A stretch of DNA of 64,000 nt, from the NCBI GenBank assembly GCA_047606545.1, contig JASGEI010000016.1:1-64000 (forward strand). Direction: 5' to 3'. Position 1 is the first letter of the stretch, and every line of letters starts with the position of its first letter. A model generated the notes under the pieces. It was not told the DNA's origin. It did no database searches and worked only from the letters and a program-made list of their open reading frames with translations. This document shows, in pieces, positions 59,914-64,000 of this stretch. Origin of the DNA: JASGDC01 sp047606545. GTDB taxonomy: Bacteria > Actinomycetota > Actinomycetes > Actinomycetales > Micrococcaceae. A program made the translations under genes and the position numbers.

Positions 59914-60831
59914 ATGATTTACACGGTCACGCTGAACCCAGCGATTGACTACATTGTCCGAGTCGATGACCTTAAGTTTGGCGAAGTTAATCGAATGGAC
60001 AACGACTTAAAATTACCAGGAGGTAAAGGAATTAACGTTTCTCGGATTTTGAAACGCACTAATTCTGTTAATACTGCACTTGGTTTTGTAGGAGGTTTTA
60101 CTGGCAAATTCATTAAAGAAGCTCTTAAAAAAGAGCATATAACTACTGATTTCACTGAAGTTGATGACGATACTCGCATTAATATAAAAATTAAAGATGC
60201 TAACCAAGAAACAGAAATTAACGGTCTTGGTCCTAAAATATCAAATACAGAGTTAGATAATTTAAAAACTAATATCTCTAACACTGATTCTGAAGATATT
60301 ATCGTTTTCTCTGGAAGTAAACCTGCTGGTGTTCCTGATGACTTTTATCAAGAATTAATAGAAATTGCATGCCAAAGTAATGCCGAATTTGTAATTGATA
60401 CTACTGGTAAAGATTTAATGGAAGCACTACAAAGCAAACCATTACTAGTTAAACCTAATAATCATGAACTAGCAGACTTGTTTAATACTGAGTTTAACTC
60501 AGTATCAGACATTATTCCTTTTGGAAAGAAGTTATTAGAAAAAGGCGCCAAACATGCACTGGTCTCAATGGCCGGTGATGGCGCATTATTGTTTACACAA
60601 GACGGGGTATACCAGTCAAATGTACTGAAATATCAAGTCAAAAACTCTGTAGGCGCAGGAGACTCAATGATTGCTGGTTTTGTCGGCAGTTATAGTAAAA
60701 ATGCGGACCCAATTGAAGCATTCAAATGGGGAGTAGCTTGTGGAAGTGCTACAGCATTTTCTGATGATCTAGCGACTGAAGAGTTCATTAAAGAGTTATT
60801 ACCTAATATTGACATAACAAAAATAAAGTAG
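59914..60831 (+). CDS. fruK: 1-phosphofructokinase
   Basis: A 305-residue PfkB-family kinase that phosphorylates fructose 1-phosphate to the 1,6-bisphosphate. The N-terminal TLNPAIDYIVRVDDL and GGKGINVSRIL, VKPNNHELADLF, and the ATP/catalytic-base motif NSVGAGDSMIAGFVG are all present. The ATG at 59914 follows GAGGTG. fruA follows after 9 bp. No regulator gene of the DeoR/FruR type is in the unit. Confidence 0.94.
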   Translation: MIYTVTLNPAIDYIVRVDDLKFGEVNRMDNDLKLPGGKGINVSRILKRTNSVNTALGFVGGFTGKFIKEALKKEHITTDFTEVDDDTRINIKIKDANQETEINGLGPKISNTELDNLKTNISNTDSEDIIVFSGSKPAGVPDDFYQELIEIACQSNAEFVIDTTGKDLMEALQSKPLLVKPNNHELADLFNTEFNSVSDIIPFGKKLLEKGAKHALVSMAGDGALLFTQDGVYQSNVLKYQVKNSVGAGDSMIAGFVGSYSKNADPIEAFKWGVACGSATAFSDDLATEEFIKELLPNIDITKIK

Positions 60832-60840
60832 GTGTGTTAA

Positions 60841-62868
60841 ATGAAAATTAAAGACATAATGCCTAAAGAGTCGATGATTATGGACTTGCAAGCTACGGAC
60901 AAAGCAAGTGCCATCGACGAAATGGTGCAAAAAATGTACGACTCCGGTCGTATTTCTGATATTGATACTTATAAAGCAGGTATCTTAAAACGTGAATCAC
61001 AAATGTCCACTGGTCTCGGTGATAATCTGGCAATGCCACACGCAAAAAACAAAGCAGTTAAGAAAACTACCGTACTATTTGCAAAAAGCAAAGATGGTAT
61101 TGATTATGAAGCACTAGATGGCAAGCCTAGTAATCTATTCTTCATGATTGCAGCTCAAGAAGGTGCAGATGATACGCATCTGAAAGTACTAGCTACTCTT
61201 TCTAGACTTCTTATTGATAAGAATTTAGTTGAAAATCTTAAAGAAGCTAAAAATCCTGATGAAGTTATCAAACTCCTAGACGATGCTGAAACGGCAAAAG
61301 AAAAACAACAAAAGGAAGAAGCAGCTGAACAAAAGAAAAAGGATGCCGAACTAGCGGCAGCAAGCGCAGCTGGTGGAGCCACAGCTGACACAGCATCAAA
61401 ATCTGATAAACCTTATGTAATTGCAGTTACTGCTTGCCCCACTGGTATTGCTCATACTTATATGGCTGAAGATAAGCTAAAAGAAACAGCAAAAGATATG
61501 GGCGTTGACATCAAGGTTGAAACTAATGGTTCTGATGGTGTCAAAAACCAGCTAACTAGTGCTGATATCGAACGTGCTAACGGTGTTATTATCGCAGCTG
61601 ATAAGAATGTCTCAATGAACCGTTTTGATGGCAAACCGCTAGTTAATCGTCCAGTTAAAGACGGAATTAACAAAGCAGAGGAACTAATCAATCTTGCTAA
61701 AGGTGGTAAAGCACCAATATTCCATGGCGATGGCTCAGCTGATGCAGATGGTGAAGGTGCGGATGCTGGTGGTAGTGTAGGTCAAAAAATCTATAAAGAT
61801 TTGATGAATGGCGTATCCCACATGCTACCTTTTGTAATTGCCGGTGGTATTACAATTGCGATTTCTTTCATGATTGACCAGTTCTTAGGCGTTCCTGAAG
61901 CTAGCTTGGATAAACTAGGAACTTTCCATCCTGCTGCAAATATGTTTAATGAAATTGGTAGTGCAGCATTCATGTTTATGTTGCCTGTACTTGCTGGTTT
62001 CATTGCATCAAGTATTGCGGACCGTCCAGGTCTAGTAGCTGGTTTCGCAGCTGGTGCACTTGCTAATGCTGGCGGTGCTGGCTTCCTTGGCGCACTTGTT
62101 GGTGGCTTCCTAGCTGGTTACGTAATCGTTTACTTAAAGAAAGGTCTGGCTAATCTGCCTAGATCACTTGATGGTATTAAAACTATCTTATTCTATCCAT
62201 TCCTTGGTTTGATAATTACTGGTCTTTTGATGTTGCTAATTAACGTTCCAATGAAAGCTATTAACGATGGCTTAACTAACTTCTTAAATGGTTTGAATGG
62301 TTCTAGTGCAGTAATCCTAGGTATTTTAGTAGGCGGCATGATGGCAATAGACCTTGGTGGTCCTATTAATAAAGCAGCCTATGTGTTCGGTACCGGTACA
62401 CTAGCATCCACAGTAGCAACTGGTGGTTCAGTAGTGATGGCTGCAGTAATGGCTGGTGGCATGGTTCCACCTCTTGCAGTATTCGTAGCAACTAGATTAT
62501 TTAAGAAGAAGTTCGATAAGACACAGCAAGAAGCTGGTATGACTAACATCGTGATGGGTCTATCTTTCGTAACTGAAGGGGCAATCCCATTCGCAGCTTC
62601 TGACCCAGCTCGTATTATCCCAAGCTTCGTAGTTGGTTCTGCTACTGCAGGTGGTCTAGTTGGTGCTTTCGGTATTAAACTACTTGCGCCTCACGGTGGT
62701 ATCTTTGTGATGCTTCTATCTAACCATCCATTGCTATACATGCTATTCATTGCAATTGGTGCAGTTATTTCAGGTGTCATCTACGGTGTTATTAAGAAAC
62801 CACTTGATACTGATGATGACGTAAAAGTTGTTAAGGAAGAAAAGAAAGCTGAAAAAGTAGCAGCTTAA
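60841..62868 (+). CDS. fruA: PTS fructose-specific IIABC component
   Basis: A 675-residue fusion. IIA (1-150) has the phospho-His H67 in LAMPHAKN; an Ala/Lys-rich linker (~150-190) leads to IIB with the phospho-Cys in VTACPTGIAHTYMAE (near residue 200). IIC (~320-660) follows with about nine helices, including GGFLAGYVIVYLKK and GAIPFAASDPARIIPS. It imports fructose as fructose 1-phosphate, the substrate of FruK. Confidence 0.96.
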   Translation: MKIKDIMPKESMIMDLQATDKASAIDEMVQKMYDSGRISDIDTYKAGILKRESQMSTGLGDNLAMPHAKNKAVKKTTVLFAKSKDGIDYEALDGKPSNLFFMIAAQEGADDTHLKVLATLSRLLIDKNLVENLKEAKNPDEVIKLLDDAETAKEKQQKEEAAEQKKKDAELAAASAAGGATADTASKSDKPYVIAVTACPTGIAHTYMAEDKLKETAKDMGVDIKVETNGSDGVKNQLTSADIERANGVIIAADKNVSMNRFDGKPLVNRPVKDGINKAEELINLAKGGKAPIFHGDGSADADGEGADAGGSVGQKIYKDLMNGVSHMLPFVIAGGITIAISFMIDQFLGVPEASLDKLGTFHPAANMFNEIGSAAFMFMLPVLAGFIASSIADRPGLVAGFAAGALANAGGAGFLGALVGGFLAGYVIVYLKKGLANLPRSLDGIKTILFYPFLGLIITGLLMLLINVPMKAINDGLTNFLNGLNGSSAVILGILVGGMMAIDLGGPINKAAYVFGTGTLASTVATGGSVVMAAVMAGGMVPPLAVFVATRLFKKKFDKTQQEAGMTNIVMGLSFVTEGAIPFAASDPARIIPSFVVGSATAGGLVGAFGIKLLAPHGGIFVMLLSNHPLLYMLFIAIGAVISGVIYGVIKKPLDTDDDVKVVKEEKKAEKVAA

Positions 62869-62882
62869 TCACTACCTAATAG

Positions 62883-62918
62883 AATGGATACCTTCTTTAA
62901 GAAGGTATCCATTTTTTA
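62883..62918 (+). terminator. Terminator of fruK-fruA
   Basis: AATGGATACCTTCTT and its complement form a stem with a minimal loop, followed by TTTTTT. Confidence 0.92.
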
Positions 62919-62921
62919 TAT

Positions 62922-62991
62922 CTAAGTGTTACTTTTTTCATTAAATGGTACTTGTATTTGGGTATCATTTGTTAGGATAAGTACCACTTAG
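62922..62991. repeat. Inverted repeat between fruA and the next gene
   Basis: CTAAGTGTTACTT (62922-62934) pairs with AAGTACCACTTAG (62979-62991) at 12 of 13 positions over a 44-nt gap. An internal GGTACTT at 62946 could pair with the same right arm, giving two alternative stems. Confidence 0.45.
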
Positions 62992-62998
62992 CATAAAT

Positions 62999-64000
62999 CT
63001 ATGACAGCATCTTTCTTTTTAAAATTTCACCACGCAAAAAGTTATATATATAACCAATGGCTAATATTACTCCTGATAACATCAATATTTCAGGCATCAA
63101 TGGATTAACAATCTTTTTAACGAAAGCAAAAAAGAACCACCAAAAAATCATAAATATAGGAACTACCCAAACTTTAACTCTACTAAAAGACATAAAAATT
63201 TTATTGACTTTAGATAATACCCTACTCCACGGCACGAAGGCTGCGTACGCCACAAAAGCAGGTTCGTAGAAAATACTAAGAGTGTAATTAATACCTATAT
63301 GAAAGAATATTAAAAAACTTGGAGCTAATTTCCAATATCGCCAACCAAAGAAAAACAACAATAGTGGCAGACCTTCTACTAATACTGTTGAATAATCAAA
63401 AAATTTCCAAAAAGGATAAAAAGTAATATGAGAGAACATATCAGGAATTTTCCCTGAAGTTAATCCACCCAGATAATACTGGAAAAAATATCCTTCAGTT
63501 GCAGTGTTCTTTGGATTTAACCAGCCAGAAGTTGCTTTAGCAAAATCAGCTGTAAAAAGCCATAAGCTGATTGTTAATGCTAACCAGCGTATAACCCAAG
63601 GATGAAAGGTTTTATGAAGATTTACTCTTTTATTTAAAAAATTTCTACTATCTATAGAATATGCATTACCCCATCCAGAAAATGCCATAATCATAGGTAC
63701 AATTGCAATAATAATACCATGGTCCAATTTTCCTAATGCAAAAGTAAAGCCATTAGCAATAATCATATTTATGCCAAATAGCACTGAAACCATTGGCGTA
63801 AGAAATCCAAATAAAATAGAAGTAGCTGTAAATAAGTAAATAACTTGAAATAAAACTAAAACCCAAAAAGGTGGGAAGCTGTGGAAAAGTTCTAACATTC
63901 CAGGAAATGAATGGTACATTTCACTAGGAATTCCTGCATTTACTGAATACTTTGAATATTGCAAAAGGATAATTATCCCAAAAAGAATTCTGTATATAGC
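62999..64000 (-). CDS. HTTM-like multi-pass membrane protein (5' end outside window)
   Basis: The frame stays open to the right edge and reads AIYRILFGIIILLQYSKYSVN, which looks like the first helix of HTTM-domain (vitamin K-dependent carboxylase-like) or DoxX-like membrane proteins. At least 334 residues and eight hydrophobic segments. LDHGIIIAIVPMIMAFSGWGNAYSID and IRWLALTISLWLFTADFAKATSGWL are typical HTTM features. Function unknown in bacteria. Partial, so the start cannot be given; a TTG at 63964 is only internal. Confidence 0.75.
   Translation of the reverse strand, partial: AIYRILFGIIILLQYSKYSVNAGIPSEMYHSFPGMLELFHSFPPFWVLVLFQVIYLFTATSILFGFLTPMVSVLFGINMIIANGFTFALGKLDHGIIIAIVPMIMAFSGWGNAYSIDSRNFLNKRVNLHKTFHPWVIRWLALTISLWLFTADFAKATSGWLNPKNTATEGYFFQYYLGGLTSGKIPDMFSHITFYPFWKFFDYSTVLVEGLPLLLFFFGWRYWKLAPSFLIFFHIGINYTLSIFYEPAFVAYAAFVPWSRVLSKVNKIFMSFSRVKVWVVPIFMIFWWFFFAFVKKIVNPLMPEILMLSGVILAIGYIYNFLRGEILKRKMLS

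Overview
The window reads as chromosome of an AT-rich (low-GC) actinobacterium. The evidence is family content and order rather than any single marker: DUF3073, a sterol-carrier-family protein, a Septum_form-domain protein, a membrane serine protease of the MarP type and Zn-independent L28/L33/S14 paralogues are all typical of Actinomycetota. The block ponA - metallophosphoesterase - DUF4177 - crp - marP - nth recalls a conserved actinobacterial neighbourhood. Many genes also have a TANNNT -10 box only 6-8 nt before the start codon, which fits the leaderless transcripts common in this phylum. I cannot name the genus. Cell-wall and PTS genes suggest a host- or sugar-associated lifestyle.

Layout. 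1-11.8 kb: a repeat-tailed protein fragment, small membrane proteins, PAP2 phosphatases and the menaquinone genes menA, menE and menB (minus) and menC, menD (plus), followed by a Pmt-type mannosyltransferase. 11.8-16.4 kb: purB, a small WXG100-like protein with an esterase, a holin-4 family membrane protein and hisC. 16.5-21.2 kb: a beta-glucoside PTS operon (GH1, IIB, IIC, small membrane protein, IIA, RpiR regulator). 21.3-25.3 kb: rpmB-rpmG-rpsN, HU, and clpB behind a HAIR/HspR operator. 25.3-39 kb: envelope and regulation block (Septum_form protein, asparaginase, ponA, two tandem Crp paralogues, MarP-like protease, repeat-rich membrane protein, nth, murB). 39-42 kb: tRNA-Thr, two NRAMP transporters (one behind a DtxR-type box), tRNA-Ala.

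42.0-46.4 kb is an accessory island next to tRNA-Ala: an eroded integrase, a truncated RelE with its antitoxin, a second candidate toxin-antitoxin pair between direct repeats, small membrane peptides, an XRE regulator with two clear operators, and a perfect TGTGA-N6-TCACA site. A shorter, related and more decayed island (54.2-55.3 kb) lies next to tRNA-Met and shares about 140 bp of nearly identical DNA with the first.

46.4-64 kb: a MalY-type aminotransferase, GH3 beta-glucosidase, cupin, Eis-like acetyltransferase, two divergent FemAB-type peptidoglycan-bridge enzymes, a MarR-MFS pair, a YWTD beta-propeller protein next to a 3-hydroxyacyl-CoA dehydrogenase, the fruK-fruA fructose PTS operon, and an HTTM-like membrane protein cut by the window edge. 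Two perfect or palindromic parS sites and one near-parS site fall between 47.6 and 57.2 kb, suggesting that this part lies near the chromosome origin/centromere.

The strongest candidates for something new are the tandem Crp paralogues that have both lost the cAMP-contact arginine, the repeat-flanked toxin-antitoxin candidate at 43.0-43.7 kb, and two identical-length 58-bp inverted-repeat elements in divergent promoter regions. I see no CRISPR array, insertion sequence or rRNA gene.
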